DNA of 64,000 nucleotides from an uncultured Chromatiaceae bacterium (GTDB lineage Bacteria > Pseudomonadota > Gammaproteobacteria > Chromatiales > Chromatiaceae), in the NCBI GenBank assembly GCA_937923175.1, contig CALALB010000020.1:2501-66500 (forward strand), read 5' to 3'. Numbering within the stretch: position 1 is the first letter of the stretch; every line of letters starts with the position of its first letter. A program made the translations under genes and the position numbers. Positions 39,072 through 48,015 of this stretch are shown piece after piece. The notes beneath the pieces were generated by a model. That model was not told the origin of the DNA, ran no database searches, and worked only from the letters and a program-made list of their open reading frames with translations.

Positions 39072-41180
39072 TTAGGGCTCATGGCGCCCATCTCGGGCAA
39101 ACACCAAGAGATAGCGTTGGGGGATGACCTGGGCGCTGGATTCGAGCCGGAAACCATAGGACTTGAGTTGAGACACAATCAGCTCGGAGCGGATATAGGG
39201 GCCATGATAGGGCAATACACCTGGGGGGACGGGTCCATTGTCGACGATCACCAAGCGTCCATCCGGCTTAAGCGCCTGAGCGATGCTCTTGATCATGCCG
39301 TCGCGCTCGGCCTGTGATGACACCCCATATAGGATGTGATACAGCGAACACATAAAGACCAGATCAGCGCTTCCAGGTTCCTGGACGCTGAAGCCATCGG
39401 TCTTGGAGACACGCCCAATCACCTGATCCAGACCCCATCGACGCGCCAATGTATTCAGATAGTCGATATGCGAGTCCTTGGTGTCGAAGGCCTCGACCCG
39501 CCCCTGGGGTCCGACACGCTTAGCGAATTTAAAGGTATAAAAACCCGGACCGCTACCCACATCGACCACATGATCGCCAGCCTTAAGCGGGATCAGGTCC
39601 ATGATCTTGGGTGAATTCTCCCAACGGTCGCGTTCAGGATTATTGAACAGGATGAAATCCTCAAAGGCCTGACGGCGGGTGATGCCGATCTCGCGGGTTT
39701 TTTCATCCACCGCCTCCTCGTAGGCCGGCATCTCGGTCACATCCTTGAGCTTGTATTTGCGGGCGATATAGCGTTTCAATTCGGCATAATGATCCCGCGC
39801 GAGATAGGCGATAAACTCAGCCGCTAGGGGATCGCGGGTTATTTCATGCCGTTCGTTCTCATCGGCAAGCAGATAGCGGGCAATCCATTGGAGTGCGGTA
39901 TATTCGCCGCCAAAGTTTTCATGAGGAATAATGGTCTCATAAAGACGAATGGCCTGACGGGCGGCAGCTGGATCTGAATCCGCAAGCGCCTTGAGCATCA
40001 ATCGCCCGGCGGCAACCCCAGAGGGCGTAATATCGAATGAATCCAGACTGCCGATATGGATCACCGCATCGGCATTCTCGACCCGAATGCGGTCTTGACC
40101 AGGCGCTGCTGAATAAACCGGTGGCTGAGGTGAGGTGGATTTGTGTAAGACCAGCAGATAGCGGTAGGGCGAGAGATCCTCATGCCTGATCAATTCAAAT
40201 CCATAATGATACAGCTGGGCAGAAACAAACTCGGGGTCCACATAGGCATTATGCAGGGAACGCCCATCCTGTTCGCGATTATCGAGCACGACCAGATAGC
40301 CGCCGGGCCGCAGGGTGCGATGCAGGGTCTTCATGAAGGCATCGCGCTCCCTGGGCTGACTCCAGGCATAGAGCACATGATAGAGCGAGGCAATGAAAAC
40401 CAGGTCGGTCGGCTCGCGCACCATAATATCATTGCTCTTGGACAGGATCGGCTCAACGCCCTGGATCTCATAGTCCTGGATAAAATGGCGCAACTGGTCG
40501 ATATAGGTCTCTTCGGTATCGGCAGCATAGACGACCGAACCCTCCCCCAGTGCCTCGGCAATCCGGGCCGAGAAATAGCCAAAGCCAGCGCCCAGATCAA
40601 TGGCCCTCCGGACATCTGGTTTTAATTCGCTGATGATCGTCATCACCTGCTCAGTGGCATCCCATTGCGAGCGTGCCGGGTTATTGAACAGGATCAGGTC
40701 ATCGAGAAAGGTCAGCCGATCGAGATGGGTCTCGGGATCAGGGGGCGTATAGTCGCCTGCCCGATATTTGCGCTGGAGATATTCCTTCAGATGCTTGGCA
40801 TCATCGGCCAGAAAAAAATCGAAATACGCCCGATCGAGCTTGGCGGCAGGACGCGCCGCCTCCCAGCCAAGCGCATTGGCCCTAAGCCAGGACTGCCCAA
40901 GCCAAACCAGGGCCGAGGCACTGCCACCCGGGACCTCATTCGACTGGCAGGTCTCGATCTCAGCGATTGCCTGTTCAACCGCTGCTGGATTCTTGGTTGT
41001 CAGTCCCTCGAAAAGCCTCTGGGCGCCTTGGCGTGCCGACTCGGTCACCGGATTAGGGATGGCGCCCACCCGGACAATCGAACGCTTGCCCGGCAGCGGG
41101 ACCTCGAGCGCATCCCCGGCCAACACCGGCTGGGCAAACAGACCGCATACCAAGAGGATGACAGACAATGGATTCGGCAT
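39072..41180 (-). CDS. Tandem-duplicated SAM-methyltransferase-like protein with signal sequence
   Basis: 702 residues with two similar halves. Each has a helical lead-in (HLKEYLQRKYRAGDYTPP at 130-147; ELKRYIARKYKLKDVTEM at 467-484), a conserved FxDxILFNNPxRxxW block (159-173; 506-520) and a class I methyltransferase core: motif I AIDLGAGFGYFSARIA at 193-208 and VVDVGSGPGFYTFKFA at 538-553, then SLYHVLYAWSQ / SLYHILYGVSS and LRPGGYLVVLDN / LKPDGRLVIVDN. The N terminus (PLSVILLVCGLFAQPVLAGD) looks like a Sec signal peptide but lacks a basic n-region. SAM is not expected in the periplasm, so either the export call or the enzymatic call needs care. It lies 57 bp after the HD-GYP gene. Confidence 0.8.
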   Translation of the reverse strand: MPNPLSVILLVCGLFAQPVLAGDALEVPLPGKRSIVRVGAIPNPVTESARQGAQRLFEGLTTKNPAAVEQAIAEIETCQSNEVPGGSASALVWLGQSWLRANALGWEAARPAAKLDRAYFDFFLADDAKHLKEYLQRKYRAGDYTPPDPETHLDRLTFLDDLILFNNPARSQWDATEQVMTIISELKPDVRRAIDLGAGFGYFSARIAEALGEGSVVYAADTEETYIDQLRHFIQDYEIQGVEPILSKSNDIMVREPTDLVFIASLYHVLYAWSQPRERDAFMKTLHRTLRPGGYLVVLDNREQDGRSLHNAYVDPEFVSAQLYHYGFELIRHEDLSPYRYLLVLHKSTSPQPPVYSAAPGQDRIRVENADAVIHIGSLDSFDITPSGVAAGRLMLKALADSDPAAARQAIRLYETIIPHENFGGEYTALQWIARYLLADENERHEITRDPLAAEFIAYLARDHYAELKRYIARKYKLKDVTEMPAYEEAVDEKTREIGITRRQAFEDFILFNNPERDRWENSPKIMDLIPLKAGDHVVDVGSGPGFYTFKFAKRVGPQGRVEAFDTKDSHIDYLNTLARRWGLDQVIGRVSKTDGFSVQEPGSADLVFMCSLYHILYGVSSQAERDGMIKSIAQALKPDGRLVIVDNGPVPPGVLPYHGPYIRSELIVSQLKSYGFRLESSAQVIPQRYLLVFARDGRHEP

Positions 41181-41237
41181 TGAAAAAATCTCAAGGATGA
41201 GGATGAATGGCCCGGTCAAGGATCAGATGGAATGTAT

Positions 41238-42503
41238 TCAACGGCTTGAACCAGACCGCTGACCCTGAAAGTAATAGCTGAGTTTATCCGACAGATTGAG
41301 ATATTCGATCTGCGCCTCGTTCAATTCAGCGATCCTCAGACTTTCGCGGATCCCGATACCCTCTTCGATTAGATTGAGGATCAGGGCCTCTGTGGCTGGG
41401 ATCTCCTCGGAATAGACCAGAACATTGGGTTTTAAGAGATCTTCCGAATTGATCGAGATCACCACGGCAATCCGACCGTCGTTCAAGCGAACCACGGTTC
41501 CCGGCGGATAGACACCCAGATGGGTGATGAAGGTCGTCAACACCTTGGGGTCATACCAATAGCGCTCCTTGGAATACATGCGCGAGATCGCCTGATGGGG
41601 CGACAGACCGCGCTTGGTCCCAAAGCCATTACACAGGTTGTCATAGCGATTGACCACGGTCAGGATACGCGTCAACAACCCAATGTCATTGCCAGTGAGC
41701 CCTTCGGGAAAGCCGCTGCCATCCAGATGCTCATGATGCTTGGCGATGATCTCGATGACGCCGGCCGGCAGGGTCCCGATCTGCCGGGCGATCTCGGCAC
41801 CATAGCGGGGATGTTGTTCATAAAAACGGCGCTCGGACTCGGTTAAGGGCCCCTTTTTGAGCAGGATCTGACTGGGGATCTTGAGATGTCCTAGGTCATG
41901 AAACAGCGCTCCCATCCCCAGAAGACGCAGCTGGGCCTGATCCAGCTCGAGCTCGCGCCCGAGCACCAATGCCAAGGCCGAGACATTGACGGCGTGATTA
42001 TAGCCATTCTCATCCCGATGCTTGAGATTGACCAACTGGACCGTTGTCTCAGGGTCCTCGGTTAGCTCATCGACCATCCCCCCGACCAGCTCAATGGCCT
42101 CCTCAGCCGCCTGCGCAGGTGCCGAACGCAGGTGTAACATGAGGCTGCGCGCCAGATTGGCCTTTTGCAGATAACGCTTGGCGCATTGGTTAAGACGGGC
42201 GCGCCGTTCCTTGAGCTCCTGAATACGCGTATTCTTTTCAGCCCAAAGATTGGATGCAAATGCCTGTTGCTTTAGCCCGTCTGCATCTGGCCCTTCCGTC
42301 TGGGGGGTCTCCTCCCAGAAGGGATCGCTGCGATCCAGGTCGACTCGGACCGTCTCGAGAGCGAGTTGGCGCAGGATATTGATCTGATGCTGATTACGGA
42401 TCTTGAAGCTATTCGTCAGGAAGGGGTGGCTCAACCAGGGCAGGTCGAGCATGACGAACATGCCGATACGCAGCTGATCTTTGGCAAATCGCTTTTCGTT
42501 CAC
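41238..42503 (-). CDS. HD-GYP domain cyclic-di-GMP phosphodiesterase
   Basis: 421 residues. An N-terminal DUF3391-like region precedes a coiled-coil segment and an HD-GYP domain: KHRDENGYNHAVNVSALAL, ALFHDLGHLKIPSQIL (HD), HHEHLDGSGFPEGLTG (HHExxDGxGxP with GFP in place of GYP) and RILTVVNRYDNLCN. Such proteins hydrolyse c-di-GMP and control motility or biofilm. The Tyr-to-Phe change is conservative. It diverges from ileS across 288 bp. Confidence 0.92.
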   Translation of the reverse strand: MNEKRFAKDQLRIGMFVMLDLPWLSHPFLTNSFKIRNQHQINILRQLALETVRVDLDRSDPFWEETPQTEGPDADGLKQQAFASNLWAEKNTRIQELKERRARLNQCAKRYLQKANLARSLMLHLRSAPAQAAEEAIELVGGMVDELTEDPETTVQLVNLKHRDENGYNHAVNVSALALVLGRELELDQAQLRLLGMGALFHDLGHLKIPSQILLKKGPLTESERRFYEQHPRYGAEIARQIGTLPAGVIEIIAKHHEHLDGSGFPEGLTGNDIGLLTRILTVVNRYDNLCNGFGTKRGLSPHQAISRMYSKERYWYDPKVLTTFITHLGVYPPGTVVRLNDGRIAVVISINSEDLLKPNVLVYSEEIPATEALILNLIEEGIGIRESLRIAELNEAQIEYLNLSDKLSYYFQGQRSGSSR

Positions 42504-42672
42504 GGATCCAATCCGGGTCGCTAACCGACCTGCCTGATCATCAGGGCGGGCTTCCTACTGATTGACCCAAAAATCTCAGGCATTGTATGCGAAGGTCTGG
42601 TGTTCAGCGACCTGGGTCAGGCATGCGGCCTTTCGATCAGCCATGGCCTCATGCGGGTAGAATCATCGGTCG

Positions 42673-42688
42673 AGCTCAGTACTGAGCT
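42673..42688. promoter_or_regulatory. 16-bp perfect palindrome upstream of ileS
   Basis: AGCTCAGTACTGAGCT is self-complementary over its full length and lies 104 bp before the ileS start, in the divergent region shared with the HD-GYP gene. It could be an operator or a leader hairpin. Nearby TAGAAT at about 42657 is a possible -10 box without a good -35. Confidence 0.35.
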
Positions 42689-42791
42689 ATTTGAGTCGCT
42701 GAACGGTTCGATCGCTTGATTCTCGATAAGCCCACTTGTAGCTTGATCGCCTTTAGAGTCTTTGACCCGATCGTCTCAGGATTCAGCCGCA

Positions 42792-45620
42792 GTGACCGAC
42801 TACAAGCATACGCTAAACCTCCCACAAACCGATTTTGCCATGAAGGCCAATCTGCCCCAGCGCGAGCCCGAGATGCTCAAGCGCTGGGAATCCCTGGATG
42901 TTTATCAACGCATCCGGCGGGCACGCGCTGGCCAGCCTACCTTTATCCTCCATGACGGCCCCCCCTATGCCAATGGCGAGATCCATATCGGTCATGCGGT
43001 CAATAAGGTGCTCAAGGACATCATCATCAAATCGCGGACCCTGGACGGGTTGGATGCGCCCTTTGTTCCGGGCTGGGATTGTCATGGCCTGCCGATCGAG
43101 CTTCAGGTCGAAAGGCAATATGGAAAGCCCGGTCAGCGCCTGAGCGCCCAGGAGTTTCGCGCCGCCTGCCGCGCCTATGCCGCCGGGCAGGTCGAGAGAC
43201 AACGCGCCGACTTCAAGCGATTGGGGGTCTTGGGGGATTGGGATAACCCTTATCTGACCATGGATTTTATCTTCGAGGCCGAGATCATCCGGGCGCTCGG
43301 GCGCATCATCGCCAATGGCCATTTACAACGCGGCGAAAAACCCGTGCATTGGTGCATCGATTGCGGTTCAGCGCTGGCGGAGGCCGAGGTCGAATATATC
43401 GATAAGTCATCGATCGCCATCGATGTCCGTTTCCCTGCAGTCGATCCGGCCTCAATCGAGGCCCATTGTCATGGCAGTCCGGCCGGTTGTGGCGAGGGTC
43501 CGCTCTCAGTGGTGATCTGGACCACCACCCCCTGGACCCTGCCAGCCAATCAGGCGGTTGCGCTCAACCCGGAGCTCGAGTATGTCATCGTCGAGTCCCG
43601 CTCCCAGGAGAGACAGGAGCGTCTATTGCTTGCTGAGGGCCTGCTGAAGGACTGCATGGATCGCTGGGGGATCCAGGATTATCGGGTGGTGGGCTATGCC
43701 CCCGGTAGCGCCTTTGAGGGGATTCGGCTGTATCATCCATTTTATCAACGCGAGGTCCCGATCATCCTGGGTGAACATGTCAGCCTGGATGCCGGCACCG
43801 GTGCTGTCCATACCGCACCGGGTCATGGGCTTGAGGACTATCTGGTCGGCGCACGCTATGGCCTGCCGGTCGACAACCCGGTCGGACCCGATGGCCGGTT
43901 TTTGCCTGAAACGCCCCTATTCGGCGGCGAAAATGTCTTTCAGGCCAATGAACATGTGGTTGAGATCCTCAAACAGACCGGCAACCTACTCCTTGAGACC
44001 CGGATCAACCACAGCTATCCGCATTGCTGGCGCCACAAGACCCCGATCATCTTCCGCGCCACTGCCCAGTGGTTCATCAGTATGGACAAGCAAGGGCTGC
44101 GCGAGGCGGTGCTGCGCGAGATCGCCCAGGTCCGCTGGTTGCCCGAATGGGGCCAAACCCGCATTGAGTCCATGGTCCGCAATCGTCCGGACTGGTGTAT
44201 CTCCCGCCAGCGTACCTGGGGCGTGCCCATCCCCTTGTTCATGCACAAGGAGACCGGTGAGCTCCATCCGCGTACCCTAGAACTCATCGAGCTGGTCGCC
44301 AAACGGATCGAACGGCATGGGATCGATGCCTGGTTTGATCTCATGCCTGAGGACCTGCTGGGGGAGGAAGGCAGGCTGTATGACAAGGTCCATGACACCC
44401 TGGATGTTTGGTTCGATTCAGGGGTGACCCATGCCTGTGTCCTCGAACGGCATGATGCCCTGCGGATCCCGGCCGATCTCTATCTCGAGGGATCGGATCA
44501 ACATCGCGGCTGGTTTCAATCGTCCCTAGTGACTGCCGTCGCCATGCGCGGTCAGGCGCCCTATCGGGAGGTCCTGACCCATGGTTTTACCGTCGATGCC
44601 AAGGGCGAGAAGATGTCCAAATCCAAGGGCAATGTGGTCAGCCCCCAGGCAGTGATGCAGACCCTCGGCGCCGATGTCTTGAGGCTTTGGGTAGCCGCAA
44701 CCGATTATCGCGGCGAGATGAGCGTGTCGGATGAGATCCTCAGGCGTATCGCCGATGCCTATCGGCGTATCCGCAATACCGCGCGCTTTTTGCTCGCCAA
44801 TCTCGCCGGCTTCGACCCAGAGCAGGATCTGGTGGAGCCTGAACGGATGCTCGCCTTCGACCGCTGGGTAGTCGATCGGGCCTTTCAGCTGCAGGATGAC
44901 ATCATCGCCGCCTATCGCGACTATCAGTTCCATCTCATCTGCCAGAGGATCCAACAATTCTGCGTAGTAGACCTAGGCGGCCTTTATCTAGATGTCATCA
45001 AGGACCGGCAATATACCACCCAGTCCAACAGCCTTGCCCGCCGCTCCTGTCAGACCGCCATGTATCATCTCATCGAGGCGATGAGCCGCTGGCTCGCCCC
45101 GATCCTAAGCTTCACGGCCGATGAGATCTGGGTGGCGATCCCCGGCCAGCGTTCCGAAACCATCTTTACGCAGACCTGGTATCCAGGGCTCTTTCGGTTG
45201 GCCGAGGATGAGCCGATGGGTCGGGCCTTTTGGGATCAGGTGATTGCGGTGCGCGCCTCCTTGGGACCGGCGCTCGAGGAGGCGCGGCGCAGCGGGCTGA
45301 TCGGCTCCTCGCTCGATGCCGAACTCGATCTCTATTGCAGCAAGCCCCTGCTCGATCTTCTCAAACCACTGGATGCTGAGCTGCGTTTCCTCCTGATCGT
45401 CTCCGAGGTCAGACTACACCCCCTTGAGGCGCGTCCCGCCGAGTTGGTACCGACCGAGATCGAAGGTTTGGCGGTACAGGTCAGCGCCTCGCCCCATCCC
45501 AAATGCGCCCGTTGCTGGCATCACCGGCCCGAGGTCGGCACCCACCCGGAGCATCCTGGGCTATGCGGGCGCTGTATCGAGAATATCGCCGGGGGTGGCG
45601 AGATACGGCAATTTGTCTAG
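42792..45620 (+). CDS. ileS: Isoleucyl-tRNA synthetase
   Basis: Class I synthetase charging tRNA-Ile. The GTG at 42792 yields [20 protein letters not shown], matching the family N terminus; an ATG 10 codons upstream is not needed. Motifs: [18 protein letters not shown] (HIGH), [16 protein letters not shown], the editing domain with [51 protein letters not shown] (KMSKS) and a C-terminal zinc site [12 protein letters not shown]...CGRCIENI. 942 residues, normal length. It is followed by lspA at 18 bp, as in many proteobacteria. Confidence 0.97.
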   Translation: MTDYKHTLNLPQTDFAMKANLPQREPEMLKRWESLDVYQRIRRARAGQPTFILHDGPPYANGEIHIGHAVNKVLKDIIIKSRTLDGLDAPFVPGWDCHGLPIELQVERQYGKPGQRLSAQEFRAACRAYAAGQVERQRADFKRLGVLGDWDNPYLTMDFIFEAEIIRALGRIIANGHLQRGEKPVHWCIDCGSALAEAEVEYIDKSSIAIDVRFPAVDPASIEAHCHGSPAGCGEGPLSVVIWTTTPWTLPANQAVALNPELEYVIVESRSQERQERLLLAEGLLKDCMDRWGIQDYRVVGYAPGSAFEGIRLYHPFYQREVPIILGEHVSLDAGTGAVHTAPGHGLEDYLVGARYGLPVDNPVGPDGRFLPETPLFGGENVFQANEHVVEILKQTGNLLLETRINHSYPHCWRHKTPIIFRATAQWFISMDKQGLREAVLREIAQVRWLPEWGQTRIESMVRNRPDWCISRQRTWGVPIPLFMHKETGELHPRTLELIELVAKRIERHGIDAWFDLMPEDLLGEEGRLYDKVHDTLDVWFDSGVTHACVLERHDALRIPADLYLEGSDQHRGWFQSSLVTAVAMRGQAPYREVLTHGFTVDAKGEKMSKSKGNVVSPQAVMQTLGADVLRLWVAATDYRGEMSVSDEILRRIADAYRRIRNTARFLLANLAGFDPEQDLVEPERMLAFDRWVVDRAFQLQDDIIAAYRDYQFHLICQRIQQFCVVDLGGLYLDVIKDRQYTTQSNSLARRSCQTAMYHLIEAMSRWLAPILSFTADEIWVAIPGQRSETIFTQTWYPGLFRLAEDEPMGRAFWDQVIAVRASLGPALEEARRSGLIGSSLDAELDLYCSKPLLDLLKPLDAELRFLLIVSEVRLHPLEARPAELVPTEIEGLAVQVSASPHPKCARCWHHRPEVGTHPEHPGLCGRCIENIAGGGEIRQFV

Positions 45621-45638
45621 GATCGGGAGAGGGCAGGC

Positions 45639-46148
45639 ATGAAACGCTGGTTATGGCTGACCCTGGCGGTGCTGATCCTGGACCAGGCCAGCAAATGGCT
45701 GGTGCTCCTGATCCTTGTGCCGTATCAGGTCATCGACCTGACGCCGCATGTCAAGCTGACACTGTTGCTCAATGAAGGCGCCGCTTTTAGCATGCTGGCC
45801 GGCGCCGGCGGCTGGCAGCGCTGGTTTTTCGCGGTGCTGGCGCTGGTCGTCAGCGCGATTCTCGCCCAGTGGTTAGTGCGCCTAAAGCAAGGCTGCCGCC
45901 TGCAGGCGGCAGCCTTGGCGCTGATCATCGGCGGTGCGCTCGGCAATCTGATCGACCGGTTATGGCTTGGGCGGGTCGTTGATTTCATCCAGGTCTACAT
46001 CCCCTTTCTCCCCTTACCCTTGTTCAATCCCTGGCCGGCCTTCAATATCGCCGACAGTGCCATCAGCATCGGGGTGATCCTGCTTCTGCTCGCCACCTGG
46101 TGGGCGGATGGACCCTCAGCCTCCCCTCCCCACCCGCCGGGGAAGTAG
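45639..46148 (+). CDS. lspA: Lipoprotein signal peptidase (signal peptidase II)
   Basis: LspA cleaves the signal peptide of prolipoproteins in the inner membrane. The 169-residue protein has four membrane segments and the catalytic aspartates in [18 protein letters not shown] and [21 protein letters not shown] near the N terminus and [10 protein letters not shown] are family signatures. Next to ileS in the usual order, with rimK 10 bp downstream. Confidence 0.96.
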   Translation: MKRWLWLTLAVLILDQASKWLVLLILVPYQVIDLTPHVKLTLLLNEGAAFSMLAGAGGWQRWFFAVLALVVSAILAQWLVRLKQGCRLQAAALALIIGGALGNLIDRLWLGRVVDFIQVYIPFLPLPLFNPWPAFNIADSAISIGVILLLLATWWADGPSASPPHPPGK

Positions 46149-46158
46149 GGCGGAAGGA

Positions 46159-47076
46159 ATGGGCACACCCGTGAAGATCGCCATCCTCTCGCGTAATCCA
46201 GCGCTCTATTCGACGCGCCGTCTGGTCGAGGCCGCGCGCACGCGCGGGCATGAACCGCGGGTGATCGATGTCCTGCGCTGTTATATGAACATCACCTCCC
46301 ACGCCCCCTTGATCCATTACAAAGGCGAGGATCTCACCGATTTCGATGCGGTCATCCCGCGCATCGGCGCCTCGGTGACCTTTTATGGTACGGCGGTTCT
46401 GCGCCAGTTCGAGATGATGGGAGTCTATCCGTTGAACGAATCGGTCGCGATCGCCCGGGCGCGCGACAAGCTGCGCTCATTACAACTCCTGGCGCGCAAA
46501 GGGATCGGCCTACCCATCACCGGCTTTGCCCACGCCCCCGATGATGTCCAGGACCTCATCAAGATGGTCGGGGGCGCACCGCTGGTGATCAAGCTGTTGG
46601 AGGGTACCCAGGGGATCGGGGTGGTGCTCGCCGAGACCTATAAGGCCGCCGAGAGCGTGATCGAGGCATTCATGGGTTTAAAGGTCAATATCCTGGTTCA
46701 GGAATATATCAAGGAGGCCAATGGCGCCGACATCCGCTGTTTCGTGATCGGCGACAAGGTGGTTGCCAGCATGAAACGCCAGGCCAAGGCCGGTGAATTT
46801 CGTTCCAATCTCCATCGCGGTGGCGCCGCCTCCCTGATCCGCATTACCCCTGAGGAACGCTCAGTGGCGGTCCGGGCGGCCCGGATCATCGGGCTCAATG
46901 TCGCTGGGGTTGATATCCTGCGTTCCAATCACGGACCTGTGGTCATCGAGGTCAATTCATCCCCGGGTCTATACGGTATCGAGACAGTGACCGGCAAGGA
47001 CATCGCCGGCATGATTATCGAATTCATCGAAAAGAACGCCACCCTGGGCAAGACCCGCACCCGCGGTCAGGGCTGA
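46159..47076 (+). CDS. rimK: RimK-family ATP-grasp alpha-L-glutamate ligase
   Basis: RimK adds glutamate residues to the C terminus of ribosomal protein S6 and can make poly-alpha-glutamate. The roughly 305-residue protein has [53 protein letters not shown] ATP-grasp residues ([14 protein letters not shown]), [18 protein letters not shown] and [14 protein letters not shown]. Start may be the ATG at 46159 (next to AAGGA) or the GTG at 46171 that gives the usual [10 protein letters not shown] terminus. Confidence 0.93.
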   Translation: MGTPVKIAILSRNPALYSTRRLVEAARTRGHEPRVIDVLRCYMNITSHAPLIHYKGEDLTDFDAVIPRIGASVTFYGTAVLRQFEMMGVYPLNESVAIARARDKLRSLQLLARKGIGLPITGFAHAPDDVQDLIKMVGGAPLVIKLLEGTQGIGVVLAETYKAAESVIEAFMGLKVNILVQEYIKEANGADIRCFVIGDKVVASMKRQAKAGEFRSNLHRGGAASLIRITPEERSVAVRAARIIGLNVAGVDILRSNHGPVVIEVNSSPGLYGIETVTGKDIAGMIIEFIEKNATLGKTRTRGQG

Positions 47077-47115
47077 GCCGGGACGCCAATTTTCCCCCGT
47101 CCTGGCTCCTACCAA

Positions 47116-47146
47116 CCCCCGCGATCCCAAGGCGGGTTATTTATTT
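47116..47146 (+). terminator. Terminator between rimK and the protease gene
   Basis: CCCGC (47118-47122) and GCGGG (47132-47136) form a stem followed by TTATTTATTT. It lies 40 bp after rimK, at the convergent junction with the minus-strand protease gene. An additional 9-bp stem (GCCGGGACG / CGTCCTGGC, one wobble) sits just upstream. Confidence 0.6.
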
Positions 47147-47878
47147 CGGGATGAGGCTCAGTTGATTCTTGGCATCATCGATAGTCATCCGGAAGCGCCC
47201 GAGCAGGCTCATGCCGGCAAGCGCCGCCCCTCCCAAGCGCTGATCATCGATAAAGGCGACCTCGACGTCCTCGATCCGTTTGGGACCGACCCAGATGGCT
47301 GGGAGACGTCCGATCAGCGCCTCGACCAACCCATTGGCGGTCTGGACCGTCTGGGCCGCTAGGTTCTCAGACGCCAGCCCAAGCCGCGGCATCCATGAGG
47401 CCGGCAGCACCACCCGCTCGGCGCCAGTGTCGATGAGCAGGGTCGCTTGGATCTGGGGGATGCCTGTTGAACCCTCCAGACCCAGGGTCACCAGATGGGA
47501 AGACCCTTGACGCTGGGTGGCTAGGACGATGGCCTCGCCACTCTCCGGCTGGGACCCGTTGCCAGCAGGCGGTGGGATATAGACCCCCTTCTCGCCCAGG
47601 ATGATGATCCGCTCGATGCCTCCGTCTGGACGTTGCACGATGACATGATCGACATCCTCCAACAGGAGGCGCAGACGGTCGGGAAGCGAACCGCCACCAG
47701 CGCGCGCCTTGATCCCCTCGCTCCGCTCGACCCCCCGCAGGGCAAAGCCAAACTCAGCGCTTAGACGCCTCAGTTCAGCCGCTACCTCGACCTGCGCCGG
47801 CTGGGGTACGGACTGAGCCCAGGCTAGGCCGATCGGGCCAGTCAACAACAGGGACACCAGGGCTAAGACGGATGGCAT
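47141..47878 (-). CDS. Exported retropepsin-like aspartic protease
   Basis: 245 residues: signal peptide (VLALVSLLLTGPIGLAWAQ), an N-terminal alpha-beta region, then a single-lobed retropepsin domain with the catalytic LLIDTGAERVVLP (DTG) and LAGMSLLGRFRMTID near the C terminus. The Ser or Thr that usually follows DTG-Ala is Glu here. It probably dimerises in the periplasm. Family TIGR02281-like; substrate unknown. Confidence 0.8.
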   Translation of the reverse strand: MPSVLALVSLLLTGPIGLAWAQSVPQPAQVEVAAELRRLSAEFGFALRGVERSEGIKARAGGGSLPDRLRLLLEDVDHVIVQRPDGGIERIIILGEKGVYIPPPAGNGSQPESGEAIVLATQRQGSSHLVTLGLEGSTGIPQIQATLLIDTGAERVVLPASWMPRLGLASENLAAQTVQTANGLVEALIGRLPAIWVGPKRIEDVEVAFIDDQRLGGAALAGMSLLGRFRMTIDDAKNQLSLIPK

Positions 47879-48015
47879 GAGTCATCCCAGGCATGGGCAA
47901 ATCTTGGCCATTATAGACCCCAGCTGCCCAGATGCATTCCAATAGACCGCATATTGGATCCCGCTTAACTCAGCTAAGATTGCAGGCTACCTTGAGAAGT
48001 ATTTCAGGAGTCAAG

